Below, piece by piece: positions 35,082 to 45,547 of a stretch of 64,000 bases of DNA. Under the pieces are notes generated by a model. That model did no database searches. It had not been told where the DNA came from and saw nothing but the letters and a program-made list of their open reading frames with translations. Position 1 is the first letter of the stretch. Every line of letters begins with the position of its first letter. This DNA comes from Roseateles sp. (lineage in GTDB: Bacteria > Pseudomonadota > Gammaproteobacteria > Burkholderiales > Burkholderiaceae_C), in NCBI GenBank assembly GCA_016790285.1, contig JAEUPJ010000020.1, positions 186,001 through 250,000 of the forward strand, read 5' to 3'. Made by a program: the position numbers and the translations under genes.

Positions 35082-36643
35082 TGCACCTGCCCACCCCCTG
35101 GCGCCTGCCGCTGCTCGGGCTCGCCCTCGGCTGGGCGCTGATCGGCGCCCTGTACTACGCGACCGGCGCGGCCATGGTCGAGATCTGGAACCGCTCCGAG
35201 ACCTTTGCCCATGCCTGGGTCGTGCCGCCCATCTCGGCCTGGGTCGTGTGGCGCATGCGGGGCGAGCTCGCTCCCCTGACGCCGCGCGCTTCACCCGCCT
35301 GGCTGCTCCTGCTGCTGCCGCTGGGGCTGCTGTGGCTGGCCGGCGACCTGGCGGCGGCCAATGCCGCCACGCAGTTCGCCTTCCTGGGCATGGCGGTGGC
35401 CCTCGTGCCCGCGCTGCTGGGCACGGCCGTGGCAGGGCGCATGGCCTTCCCGCTGGGCTTCCTGTTCTTCGCCGTGCCGTTCGGCGACTTCCTCACCCCG
35501 TGGCTGATGGAGCGCACGGCCGACTTCACCGTCATCGCGCTGCGGGCGACGGGCATCCCCGTGTTCCGCGAGGCGCTGGAGTTCATCATCCCGTCGGGCT
35601 CGTGGTCGGTCGTGCAGGCGTGCAGCGGCATCCGCTACCTGATGGCTTCCGTCATGGTGGGCACGCTGTTCGCCTACCTGAACTACCGCAGTCACACCAA
35701 GCGCTGGGTGTTCGTCGGCGTGGCCATCGTCACGCCGCTGGTGGCCAACTGGCTGCGCGCCTACATGATCGTCATGCTGGGCCATCTCTCCGGCAACAAG
35801 CTGGCGGTGGGCGTGGACCACATCATCTACGGCTGGGTGTTCTTCGGGATCATCATGCTGGCGATGTTCATGATCGGCGCCCGTTGGGCGGACCCCGACC
35901 CCGAGCCCCAGGCCCGCGGTGCGGCAACCGATGCCCCGGCCGGCGGCGGCCAGCCCCGGCGCCTGGCTGCCGTGGTGGTGGCGGCACTGGCGCTGCTGAC
36001 CCTGCCCACGGGCCTGCGCGCGCTGGCCGAGCAGAGCCGCTCCCAGGAGAAGCCCGTCCTCGCGGCGCCGGCCCTCGAAGGCTTTGCCTGGCAGGACAAG
36101 CCCCTGAGCACCTGGCAGCCGCACTTCCTGAATCCCGCCGGGTCGCTGCACGGCCAGTACCAGCCAGCCGGTGACGGTGCGCCGGTGGGCGTGTACGTCG
36201 GCTACTACCGCGACCAGCGCTTCGGGCGGCAGCTCGTGACCTCGGTCAATGTGCTGGCGCTGGACGGTGGTGAGAATTCCTGGTCCCGCACCTCCGAGGG
36301 CAAGACCGAAGCCGATGGCCGCACCTGGCGCACCGCCGACCTGCGCGGGCAGGCCCTGCACGAGATCGTCGGCAGCGGCCAGGCAACGCCGCGGCTGCGT
36401 GTCTGGCATGCCTACTGGATCAACGGCCGGCTGATCACCCGCGACTGGGAGGCCAAGCTCTACGGCGTGTGGCAGACGCTGTCCGGCCATGGCGACGATG
36501 CCGCCGTGGTGATGGTCTACGCCCGGAAGTCGGCCGTGGGGGCGGACGACGCCCTCCTGCGCGACTTTGTGCACAAGCACTGGGGGCAGCTGGACACCGC
36601 TTTGCGGGACGTCGGCAACCGTCATGTCACGCCACAGCGGTGA
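35081..36643 (+). CDS. xrtA: Exosortase A fused to an EpsI domain
   Basis: 520 residues. Residues ~10-265 form the polytopic exosortase core with the catalytic triad Cys181 (V-Q-A-C-S-G-I-R-Y), Arg226 (N-W-L-R-A-Y) and His247 (V-D-H-I-I-Y-G-W). A further membrane segment at ~285-305 and a periplasmic EpsI/DUF3485-type domain (~320-510, including V-G-V-Y-V-G-Y-Y-R-D-Q) follow; fusion of EpsI to XrtA is known in this family. XrtA is a transpeptidase-like protease in the inner membrane that processes PEP-CTERM proteins such as the one at 23111-23887. EpsI may link processing to EPS. Confidence 0.96.
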   Translation: MHLPTPWRLPLLGLALGWALIGALYYATGAAMVEIWNRSETFAHAWVVPPISAWVVWRMRGELAPLTPRASPAWLLLLLPLGLLWLAGDLAAANAATQFAFLGMAVALVPALLGTAVAGRMAFPLGFLFFAVPFGDFLTPWLMERTADFTVIALRATGIPVFREALEFIIPSGSWSVVQACSGIRYLMASVMVGTLFAYLNYRSHTKRWVFVGVAIVTPLVANWLRAYMIVMLGHLSGNKLAVGVDHIIYGWVFFGIIMLAMFMIGARWADPDPEPQARGAATDAPAGGGQPRRLAAVVVAALALLTLPTGLRALAEQSRSQEKPVLAAPALEGFAWQDKPLSTWQPHFLNPAGSLHGQYQPAGDGAPVGVYVGYYRDQRFGRQLVTSVNVLALDGGENSWSRTSEGKTEADGRTWRTADLRGQALHEIVGSGQATPRLRVWHAYWINGRLITRDWEAKLYGVWQTLSGHGDDAAVVMVYARKSAVGADDALLRDFVHKHWGQLDTALRDVGNRHVTPQR

Positions 36644-36686
36644 CAATCCTGCCTCCTCGAAAAATCACAGCAACGAGAAACGACCC

Positions 36687-37963
<1,277 letters not shown>

Positions 37964-37967
<4 letters not shown>

Positions 37968-39106
37968 CCGCAGCGGGCGGTGCCGACGCACGACCGCTGG
38001 TCGTGCACCTGCTGCACCGCTTCGACACCGGCGGGCTGGAGAACGGTGTCGTCAACATCATCAACCACCTGCCGCAGTTCCGGCATGCCGTGGTGGCGGT
38101 GACGGAGATCACCGCCTTCAAGGACCGGGTGCGCGCACCCGGCACCCGCTTCATCGCACTGAACAAGCCGCCGGGGCAGGGCCTGTGGCTCTACCCGCGC
38201 GTGTACCGGCTGCTGCGCGAGCTGCGCCCGGCCGTCGTGCACACGCGCAACCTCGGCGCCATGGAGTTCCAGCTGCCCGCCTGGGCGGCGCGCGTGCCGC
38301 TGCGCGTGCACAGCGAGCATGGCTGGGACGTCAACGACCTGGGCGGCGTGAGCCGCGCCAACCAGCGCCTGCGCCGCTTCTATGGGCCGGGCGTGCACCG
38401 GTTCGTGGCGCTGTCGCGGGCCATCCAGGACTACCTGACCGGCCCGGTGGGCTTTGCCGCCGGGCGGGTGCAGCGCATCTGCAATGGCGTGGATACCCAG
38501 CGCTTTGCCCCGCGAGGCGACGCGCCGGCGGATTGGCCCTACCGCCGCGGCGAGCACCTCGTCATCGGCGCGGTGGGGCGCATGCAAGCCGTGAAGGACC
38601 CGCTCAACCTCGTGCAGGCCTTCCTGCGGCTGCGCGAGCTGTGCCCTGGCGAGGCCTCAAGGCTGCGGCTGGTGATGCTCGGAGGCGGGCCGCTGCTGGA
38701 CGCCGCCCGCACCCGCCTGGCCGAGGCCGGCGCGGCGGCGCAGGCCTGGCTGCCCGGCGACCGCACCGACGTGGCCACGCTGCTGCCCCAGTTCGACATC
38801 TTCGCGCTGCCTTCGCAGGCCGAGGGCATCAGCAACACCCTGCTGGAGGCCATGGCCTGCGGCTGCGCCCCGGTGGCCACGGCCGTGGGCGGCAACCCGG
38901 AGCTGGTGGAGGACGGCGGCAACGGGCTGCTCGTGCCCGCCTCGGACAGCGAGGCCCTGGCTCAGGCGCTGGCGCGGCTGGTCGCGGCGCCGGCACTGCG
39001 TGAGCGCCTTGCGCAGGCGTCACTCGCGCGAGCGCGTGAGGAGTTCAGCCTGGAGGGGATGGTGTCGGCCTACGGCGCCCTCTATGCAAGCGCGCCCCGC
39101 GGCTAA
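37964..39106 (+). CDS. XrtA-associated glycosyltransferase (TIGR03088-type, GT4-like)
   Basis: 380 residues starting with GTG that overlaps the dehydrogenase stop. GT-B fold: H-L-L-H-R-F-D-T-G-G-L-E-N-G (N-terminal signature of the family), H-T-R-N-L-G-A-M-E, and in the C-terminal domain G-R-M-Q-A-V-K-D-P (donor site) with P-S-Q-A-E-G-I-S-N-T-L-L-E-A-M-A. This is the EX7E-type motif of GT4 retaining enzymes. It transfers a sugar to the lipid-linked repeat. Its stop codon overlaps the stop of the convergent GtrA-like gene (CTAA shared), so no terminator separates them. Confidence 0.92.
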
Positions 39107-39516
39107 CGCGCGACGAACACCCAGCGCCGCGACACCCAGAAGTTGAAGCCCATCGCCACGATGGAGCCCACGGCCACGCCGGCCAGCAGGTGCAGCGGTC
39201 GCGTGCCCAGCAGGCGCACGACGCCGAGGTAGCAGGCGATGTTGATGGCCGCCCCCGCACTCGTGATGACGACGTAGCGCAGCCAGCTCGATGCGCTGCC
39301 CTGCACGCGGAAGGTGAACTGGTGGTTGAGCCACCACGTGACCGTGGCCGCGCCGATGAACCCGAGCACCCGGGCGGCCGCTTCGCCGAGGCCGGCCTGG
39401 GTGTGCAGCAGCAGCGTCAGCCCCGCATCGGTGACGAAACCCACGCAGCCCACCAGCGCGAAGCGCAGCAGCTGCGAGCGCATCAGCGCAGCCCGCAGGC
39501 CGCTCAGCGCTCCCAT
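39103..39516 (-). CDS. gtrA: GtrA-family membrane protein (undecaprenyl-phosphate-sugar flippase-like)
   Basis: 137 residues with four hydrophobic helices and the family motifs F-A-L-V-G-C-V-G-F-V-T-D (helix 1), W-W-L-N-H-Q-F-T-F, and a C-terminal G-F-N-F-W-V-S-R-R-W-V-F. GtrA proteins are thought to flip polyprenyl-phosphate-linked monosaccharides to the periplasm. A second ATG at 39483 would shorten it by 11 residues. It overlaps the GtrB-like stop by 13 bases, making it the last gene of a gtrC-gtrB-gtrA order on the minus strand. Confidence 0.9.
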   Translation of the reverse strand: MGALSGLRAALMRSQLLRFALVGCVGFVTDAGLTLLLHTQAGLGEAAARVLGFIGAATVTWWLNHQFTFRVQGSASSWLRYVVITSAGAAINIACYLGVVRLLGTRPLHLLAGVAVGSIVAMGFNFWVSRRWVFVAR

Positions 39517-40445
39517 CGCGGCATCTGCAGGTAGAGCAGCCGCTTGATCTCCTGCCGGCCGCGCGTCACCGTCTCGAGGATGACCCCGGCGATGAAAAAC
39601 AGGAAGGCCAGGATCATGATGCCCGTGGACAGGATGGCCGTCGGGAAGCGCGGCACGAGGCCGGTGTTCAGGTACTCGATGATCACCGGCAGCGCCAGCC
39701 CTGTGGAGAGCACGGCCAGCAGCACCGCCAGCGTCGAGAAGTAGGCCAGCGGCCGCTCGTGCTTGTAGAGCTGCAGGATCAGCCGCAGGATGCGCCAGCC
39801 GTCGCGGTAGGTCGACAGCTTGCTGGCCGAGCCCTCGGGGCGCGCGCCGTAGGGCGTGTCCAGCTCGGTGACGGGCATGCGCAGCTCCAGCGCGTGCACG
39901 GTCAGCTCGGTTTCCGTCTCGAAGCCCTTGGACAGCGCCGGGAAGGACTTGACGAAGCGGCGCGAGAACACGCGGTAGCCCGACAGGATGTCGGTGAAGC
40001 TGCGGCCGAAGAGCTTGGCGACGAAGCCCGTCAGCATCGCATTGCCGAACACGTGACCGGGGCGGTAGGCCTCGGTCTGCGTGTGCACGCGGCAGCCCAC
40101 GACCATGTCGAGCTGCTCGTCCAGCAGCGTGTTGACCATCTTGGGCGCGCTGGCCGCGTGGTAGGTGGCGTCGCCGTCCACCAGCACGTACACGTCGGCC
40201 TCGATGTCCGCGAACATGCGGCGCACCACGTTGCCCTTGCCCTGGCGGCGCTCGATGCGCACGATGGCGCCGTTCTCGCGGGCGACTTCGGAGGTGCGGT
40301 CGCGCGAGTTGTTGTCGTAGACGTAGATGGCGGCCTGGGGCAGGGCGGCGCGGAAGTCCTTGACCACCTGGGCCACGGCGACTTCCTCGTTGTAGCAGGG
40401 GATGAGTACCGCCACGCGCAGCTTGGGGTCCAGGGCGTCGTTCAT
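39504..40445 (-). CDS. gtrB: GtrB-like polyprenyl-phosphate glycosyltransferase (GT2, dolichol-phosphate-mannose synthase type)
   Basis: 313 residues. The GT-A domain has V-A-V-L-I-P-C-Y-N-E-E, Y-D-N-N-S-R-D-R-T, the metal-binding V-D-G-D-A-T-Y and G-Y-R-V-F-S-R-R. Two C-terminal membrane helices (~235-255 and ~270-290) follow, as in GtrB. It should load one sugar from a nucleotide donor onto undecaprenyl phosphate on the cytoplasmic side. The ATG at 40445 lies 10 bases after the GtrC-like stop; a GTG at 40469 is less likely. Confidence 0.9.
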   Translation of the reverse strand: MNDALDPKLRVAVLIPCYNEEVAVAQVVKDFRAALPQAAIYVYDNNSRDRTSEVARENGAIVRIERRQGKGNVVRRMFADIEADVYVLVDGDATYHAASAPKMVNTLLDEQLDMVVGCRVHTQTEAYRPGHVFGNAMLTGFVAKLFGRSFTDILSGYRVFSRRFVKSFPALSKGFETETELTVHALELRMPVTELDTPYGARPEGSASKLSTYRDGWRILRLILQLYKHERPLAYFSTLAVLLAVLSTGLALPVIIEYLNTGLVPRFPTAILSTGIMILAFLFFIAGVILETVTRGRQEIKRLLYLQMPRWER

Positions 40446-40455
40446 GTGGTTGTCC

Positions 40456-42033
40456 TTAGCGCACTTCAAAGAGGATGACTTCGTAGCTCGGCGCGAGGAT
40501 GCGCCGGGCGATGTCGGGGGGCAGCAGCCGCGCGACGTGCAGGGCCTGCAGCAACTGCCCCACCGGCTTGCTCGGGCCGGTCAGCCGGCCGCTTTCCACC
40601 CAGTTGGGCTGGCGGCGGAACGTGGCGGCCTGCGCCTTGCAGCGGGGCTGCGCAGCGCACTGCTCCACGCGCACGGCGCTGTAGAAGACCAGATCGCCGC
40701 GGGCCGCCGGCGCGCTGCTCACCGTGGTGCGGGGCACGCCGGCGATCTTGAAGAAGGTGCTGGCGCGCTCCAGCGTCTCGATGTCGGTGTGCACCGGCTG
40801 CTGTGGGTGCGCCTTGACCCACGCCACCAGGGCCTGCTCGATGGCCCGGGGTTGCGTGTTCTCCACGGCCAGGCACAGCAGGTTGGTGCCGACCACGGCC
40901 AGCGCCGCCAGGCCCGCCAGCGCACGGCGCTGCTGCGCCCACAACCGCGCCACCCACCAGGCCGTCAGCACGGCGGCCACCCAGGCCGGCACGAGCAGGT
41001 AGCGGGGCACGAGGTAGAGCTTGGGGTTGGCCGCCACGAACACGTAGGCCAGGGCGCCCAGGCCGAGCAGGCGCATCAGGCAGCGTCGCTCCGGGCTTTG
41101 CGGCAGCCGCCAGGCCTGCCAGGCGGCGAGCAGCCCCGTCCAGAACAGCAGGCCGTATTTCTGCGACACGAACAGTGCCAGGATCGGGTCCAGCACCACG
41201 TGCACGCTCAGGTTGCCTTCCTTGTCGATCCAGCCGCCGCTGGCCGCCACGCGCTGCACTTCGGCGATGCGGTTGACGGGGTCGTGGTGCAGGTCGACGT
41301 TGAGCCGGTACAGCGGATCGCCGGTCATCCAGGTGAGGTAGCCCCATTCCGTGCCGACGACGAGCGCGAAACCCAGCACCGCCCAGGGCATGCGCGACCG
41401 CGCGGGGCGCCCGCCCAGCCAGGCCATGATGGCGCAGGCCAGCAGCGCGCCGGCAGCCGTCTGGCGGTTGCTCCAGGCCAGGCCCGCCAGCAGCCCTGCG
41501 GCCAGCCATAGCGCCACCGTGCCCGCCCGGCCGTCGGCGCCCGGCTCCAGCGCCCGCAGCAGCACCCAGAACGTCGCGCCGACGAAGAACAGCTCCGACA
41601 CGTCCGGCGCCAGGTAGGTGGAATTGACCACCATGCCCGTCGTCGTGATGGCGAAGAGCCCGAACAGGCTGGCCACGCCGAAGCTGAACTGGCGGTGCAG
41701 GGCCCACAACTGCACGGCGATGAAGCCGAAGAAGTACAGCAGCGTCGGCAGGCTGATGGCGAACAGGGACAGGCCCAGGCTGGAGACGCTCAGCGCCGCC
41801 GGCAGCGTCAGCGTGTGGCGCAGCGTCCAGTGCGTGTTGCCGACGTAGGGGATGTGATCCAGCCAGCCGAACGCGCCTTGCAGGTAGTTGGCGTCGTCGC
41901 TGGCCTGGAAGCCCACGAAGAAGCGCCACTGCAGCAAGGCCAGGCCGAGCGCCAGCAGGCCGTAGGTGACGGCCATCGCGAGGGCGGACGGGCTGCCAGG
42001 GCGTTGCGGGGGCTGGAGACGTGCGGACGTCAT
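40456..42033 (-). CDS. GtrC-like polytopic membrane glycosyltransferase (GT39/GT83-like fold)
   Basis: 525 residues with about ten to twelve hydrophobic helices. The first periplasmic loop contains F-Q-A-S-D-D-A-N-Y, with the acidic pair expected of GT-C enzymes. The C-terminal ~120 residues are soluble and periplasmic. With the neighbouring GtrB and GtrA it fits a three-gene Gtr system, in which this protein transfers the polyprenyl-linked sugar to the growing polysaccharide or LPS outside the membrane. Acceptor specificity cannot be read from sequence. It is the first gene of the minus-strand cassette, diverging from the amidotransferase over a 257-base gap. Confidence 0.82.
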   Translation of the reverse strand: MTSARLQPPQRPGSPSALAMAVTYGLLALGLALLQWRFFVGFQASDDANYLQGAFGWLDHIPYVGNTHWTLRHTLTLPAALSVSSLGLSLFAISLPTLLYFFGFIAVQLWALHRQFSFGVASLFGLFAITTTGMVVNSTYLAPDVSELFFVGATFWVLLRALEPGADGRAGTVALWLAAGLLAGLAWSNRQTAAGALLACAIMAWLGGRPARSRMPWAVLGFALVVGTEWGYLTWMTGDPLYRLNVDLHHDPVNRIAEVQRVAASGGWIDKEGNLSVHVVLDPILALFVSQKYGLLFWTGLLAAWQAWRLPQSPERRCLMRLLGLGALAYVFVAANPKLYLVPRYLLVPAWVAAVLTAWWVARLWAQQRRALAGLAALAVVGTNLLCLAVENTQPRAIEQALVAWVKAHPQQPVHTDIETLERASTFFKIAGVPRTTVSSAPAARGDLVFYSAVRVEQCAAQPRCKAQAATFRRQPNWVESGRLTGPSKPVGQLLQALHVARLLPPDIARRILAPSYEVILFEVR

Positions 42034-42290
42034 GGGCGGTGTGTGTCGGGGGCGTGAAAAGCGCGCGCAGACGGCGTTCTGCCGGCATTTTTGTGCGTCG
42101 CGGATCATCGCGGATGCCGTCGCGCCGCCCTCTGGCGAGCACCCCCCGTTCAAGGGTGGAAACCGTGTGCGAAATCACAAAGCAGGGGTAGGGGGCAGGG
42201 GAGGGGCGGCCGCCTCGGTAAGAATCCGCCTTTTCGTGCGCCCTCCTGGGCGCCTTGCACTTCAACCCCCTGCATCTCCAGGCCCAATCC
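42034..42290. other. Divergent intergenic region between Gtr cassette and amidotransferase gene
   Basis: 257 bases holding the start regions of both transcription units. A short GC hairpin (GACGGC...GCCGGC-type) is visible near 42073-42090 and a purine-rich G-tract near 42188-42205. I could not identify a confident promoter or a sigma-54 site on either strand. Confidence 0.4.
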
Positions 42291-44210
42291 ATGTGCGGCA
42301 TCACCGGTCTCTTTGACACCCGCGGCCAGCGCCTGCCCGAGCGCGAGCGCCTGCATCGGATGAACGAGTCCCAGCACCACCGCGGGCCGGATGAAGGCGA
42401 CCTGCACATCGAGCCCGGCGTGGGCTTCGGTCACCGTCGGCTCTCCGTCATCGACATCGCCACGGGCCAGCAGCCCATCTTCAACGACGACAAGTCGGTG
42501 GCGCTGGTCTTCAACGGCGAGGTCTACAACTACCTGGAGCTGATGGACGAGCTGCGCGGCCACGGCTATGTGTTCCGCACCAAGAGCGACTCCGAAGCCA
42601 TCGTGCGCGCCTGGGAGCACTGGGGCGAGGACTGCGTGCATCACCTGCGCGGCATGTTCGCCTTCATGGTGCACGACCGCCGCCGCGACTGCCTGTTCAT
42701 GGCGCGCGACCGCCTGGGCGTCAAGCCGCTGCATTACGCCGTCACGGAAGACGGCTGGCTGCTCTTCGGCTCCGAGCTCAAGAGCCTGATGGCCCACGGC
42801 GGCCTGCGCCAGGAGATCGACCCCCGCGCCGTCGAGGCTTATTTCGCGCTGGGCTATGTGCCGGACCCGGGCACCATCTACAAGCACGCCAAGAAGCTGG
42901 CGCCGGGCCACCGCCTGCTCGTCAAGCGCGGCCAGCCCATCGGCACGCCACAGCGCTACTGGGACGTCAACTTCACGCTCGACGCCAAGATCGGCGAGGA
43001 AGACGCCGCCGAGGAGCTGCGCCGGCGCCTCACCGAGTCGGTCAAGCTGCGCCTGAAGGCGGAAGTGCCGCTAGGCGCGTTTCTCTCCGGCGGCGTCGAC
43101 TCCAGTGCCGTGGTCGCCGCCATGGCGCAGCTGGATGACCAGCCCGTCAACACCTGCTCCATCGGTTTCGACGACCCCAAGTTCAACGAAACCGAGTTCG
43201 CCCAGATGGTGGCGGACCGCTACCGCACCAACCACCGGGTCGAGACGGTGGGCAGCGACGACTTCGGCCTCGTGGACCTGCTGGCGCACCTCTACGACGA
43301 GCCCTACGCCGACTCCTCCGCCATCCCGACCTACCGCGTCTGCGAGCTGGCGCGCAAGCATGTGACGGTGGCGCTGTCCGGTGACGGCGGCGACGAGAGC
43401 CTGGGCGGCTACCGCCGCTACAAGATGCACATGATGGAAGAGCGCATGCGCAGCGCCTTCCCGCTGGCCCTGCGCCGCGGCGTGTTCGGTCCGCTGGCCA
43501 AGCTCTACCCCAAGGCCGACTGGGCGCCGCGCGTGTTCCGCGCCAAGACCACCTTCCAGGCCATCGCCCGCACGTCGGTCGACGCCTACTTCAACACCAT
43601 GGGCCTGGTGCGCGACCCGCTGCGCCAGGAACTCTTCAGCGACGGCTTCAAGCGCGAGCTGCAGGGCTGGCACGCCAGCGAGGTCTTCCACGACCACGCC
43701 CGCCGCGCCAACACCGACGACCCGCTCGCCCTGGTGCAGTACCTGGACATCCACACCTACCTGCCGGGCGACATCAACACCAAGGTCGACCGCGCCAGCA
43801 TGGCCCACAGCCTGGAGGTGCGCGAGCCGCTGATGGACCACCCGCTGGTCGAGTGGATCGCCACGCTGCCGTCGTCGCTCAAGCTGCGCGGCCAGGAGGG
43901 CAAGTACATCTTCAAGAAGGCCCTGGAGCCGATGCTGCCGCACGACGTGCTGTACCGGCCCAAGATGGGCTTTGCCGTGCCGCTGGCGCGCTGGCTGCGG
44001 GGCCCGCTGCGCGAGCAGACGCGCCAGGCGCTGCAGCACGGTGCACTCGCGCAGACCGGCTGGTTCAACCCCGCCACCATCGCCCGGCTGCTCGACCAGC
44101 ACGAGCGCGGCGCGCTGGATCACGCGCAGCCGCTGTGGGCGCTGCTGATGTTCGACGCCTTCCTGCGCAATGCAGGCCTGGGTACCGCCACGGCACGCGC
44201 CGCGGCCTGA
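42291..44210 (+). CDS. XrtA/PEP-CTERM-system amidotransferase (asparagine synthase-like, TIGR03108-type)
   Basis: 639 residues. The glutaminase domain is intact: it begins M-C-G-I-T-G-L-F-D with the nucleophile Cys2, plus H-R-G-P-D-E and F-N-G-E-V-Y-N-Y. The synthetase domain has the PP-loop S-G-G-V-D-S at 266-271 and the S-G-D-G-G-D-E motif. Proteins of this type occur in nearly every XrtA locus and probably amidate a carboxyl group, perhaps a uronic acid of the EPS or a precursor, using Gln and ATP. That fits the two uronate-forming dehydrogenases nearby. It is the first gene of a long plus-strand operon; the AlgD-like gene follows after 20 bases. Confidence 0.93.
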   Translation: MCGITGLFDTRGQRLPERERLHRMNESQHHRGPDEGDLHIEPGVGFGHRRLSVIDIATGQQPIFNDDKSVALVFNGEVYNYLELMDELRGHGYVFRTKSDSEAIVRAWEHWGEDCVHHLRGMFAFMVHDRRRDCLFMARDRLGVKPLHYAVTEDGWLLFGSELKSLMAHGGLRQEIDPRAVEAYFALGYVPDPGTIYKHAKKLAPGHRLLVKRGQPIGTPQRYWDVNFTLDAKIGEEDAAEELRRRLTESVKLRLKAEVPLGAFLSGGVDSSAVVAAMAQLDDQPVNTCSIGFDDPKFNETEFAQMVADRYRTNHRVETVGSDDFGLVDLLAHLYDEPYADSSAIPTYRVCELARKHVTVALSGDGGDESLGGYRRYKMHMMEERMRSAFPLALRRGVFGPLAKLYPKADWAPRVFRAKTTFQAIARTSVDAYFNTMGLVRDPLRQELFSDGFKRELQGWHASEVFHDHARRANTDDPLALVQYLDIHTYLPGDINTKVDRASMAHSLEVREPLMDHPLVEWIATLPSSLKLRGQEGKYIFKKALEPMLPHDVLYRPKMGFAVPLARWLRGPLREQTRQALQHGALAQTGWFNPATIARLLDQHERGALDHAQPLWALLMFDAFLRNAGLGTATARAAA

Positions 44211-44230
44211 TTTCGACAAGGACAACAACG

Positions 44231-45547
44231 ATGAAGGTTTCGGTTTTCGGTCTCGGCTACGTGGGTGCGGTGTCGTGCGCCTGCCTGCCCGAACTCGGCC
44301 ACGAAGTGGTGGGCGTCGACATCAACCCGCTCAAGGTCGAGCTCATCGGCTCGGGTCAGTCCCCCGTGGTGGAGGAGGGCATCGAGGAGCTGATCGCGGC
44401 GGCCGTCAAGGCCGGCAAGCTCACCGCCACGCACGACGTCGCCGCTGCCGTGCGTGACACCGAGATCTCGCTGATCTCGGTGGCCACGCCCGCGCTGCCC
44501 AACTTCATGCCTGACCTGACCGCGCTGGATGCCGTGGTCGGCCAGATCGGCGCCGAGATCGCCAAGAAGGACAGCCAGCACACCCTCGTCATCCGCAGCA
44601 CCGTGGCGCCTGGCACCACCCGCGCGCGCATCGCGCCGCTGCTGGAGCAGGCCGCCGGCCGCAAGATCGGCGACCGCCTGTCGCTGGTATTCAACCCCGA
44701 GTTCCTGCGCGAAGGCTCGTCGGTGTCGGACTTCCACAACCCGCCGCAGACCATCGTCGGCAGCCTGGACGAGGCCGGCGTCGAGGTCATGAAGCGCCTC
44801 TACACCGGTGTGCCGGGCAGCTTCGTCGCGGCCGACGTGGGCGTGGCCGAGTCGGTCAAGTACCTGTGCAATGTCTTCCACGCGCTGAAGATCGTCTTCG
44901 CCAACGAGGCGGGCGCGGTGCTGAAGGAAGCGGGCCTGGATTCGCGCGACGTGCTGGCGCTGTTCTGCGAAGACAAGCAGCTCAACATCTCCAAGGCCTA
45001 CCTGCGCCCGGGCTTTGCCTTCGGCGGCTCCTGCCTGCCCAAGGAGGTCAAGGGCTTCCTGACCATCGCGCGCGAGCGCGGCGTGGACATCCCCGTGCTG
45101 GGCTCGCTGCTCAACAGCAACGAGGCCCACATCGGCCGCGCCTACGAGCTGATCGCCAGCGCCGGCCGCAAGCCCGTGGCGCTGTTCGGCCTGGCCTTCA
45201 AGCCCGGCACCGACGACCTGCGCGACTCGCCGCTGGTGGTGCTGGCCGAGCGCCTGCTCGGCAAGGGGTTCGACCTGGCCATCTACGACAAGTTCGTCAA
45301 GATCGCGCGGCTGCTCGGCAAGAACAAGGAATACATCGACCGCGAGATTCCCCACCTCGACAAGCTGCTGCAGGAGACGCCCGATGCGGCCCTGGCGCGT
45401 GCCGAGATCGTGGTCGTGGGCCACGCCGACGCCGAGACCCGCCAGCGCATCATCGCCTTGGCCAAGGGCGCGCGCGTCGTGGACCTGAACGGTTATGCCG
45501 ACCTGCGCGCTGCGGGCTTCGCGCAGTACGAGGGCATTTGCTGGTGA
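44231..45547 (+). CDS. algD: GDP-mannose / UDP-glucose 6-dehydrogenase, AlgD-like
   Basis: 438 residues, resembling P. aeruginosa AlgD: G-L-G-Y-V-G-A-V-S at the N-terminus, R-S-T-V-A-P-G-T, N-P-E-F-L-R-E-G-S, catalytic G-G-S-C-L-P-K with Cys at exactly residue 268, and the C-terminal Y-E-G-I-C-W ending shared with AlgD. The reaction is NAD-dependent four-electron oxidation of GDP-mannose to GDP-mannuronate (or UDP-glucose to UDP-glucuronate). The AlgD-type ending favours GDP-mannose, but substrate choice is inference. The next gene starts within its stop codon (GTGA). Confidence 0.85.
   Translation: MKVSVFGLGYVGAVSCACLPELGHEVVGVDINPLKVELIGSGQSPVVEEGIEELIAAAVKAGKLTATHDVAAAVRDTEISLISVATPALPNFMPDLTALDAVVGQIGAEIAKKDSQHTLVIRSTVAPGTTRARIAPLLEQAAGRKIGDRLSLVFNPEFLREGSSVSDFHNPPQTIVGSLDEAGVEVMKRLYTGVPGSFVAADVGVAESVKYLCNVFHALKIVFANEAGAVLKEAGLDSRDVLALFCEDKQLNISKAYLRPGFAFGGSCLPKEVKGFLTIARERGVDIPVLGSLLNSNEAHIGRAYELIASAGRKPVALFGLAFKPGTDDLRDSPLVVLAERLLGKGFDLAIYDKFVKIARLLGKNKEYIDREIPHLDKLLQETPDAALARAEIVVVGHADAETRQRIIALAKGARVVDLNGYADLRAAGFAQYEGICW

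Noticed and set aside
42255-42290. Upstream extension of the amidotransferase
   Set aside because: Class II amidotransferases start Met-Cys-Gly so that Cys becomes N-terminal; the ATG at 42291 gives exactly this.
42034-42290. Sigma-54 promoter for the amidotransferase operon
   Set aside because: CTGGGCGCCTTGC near 42245-42258 has the wrong GG-GC spacing (12 rather than 15 positions).
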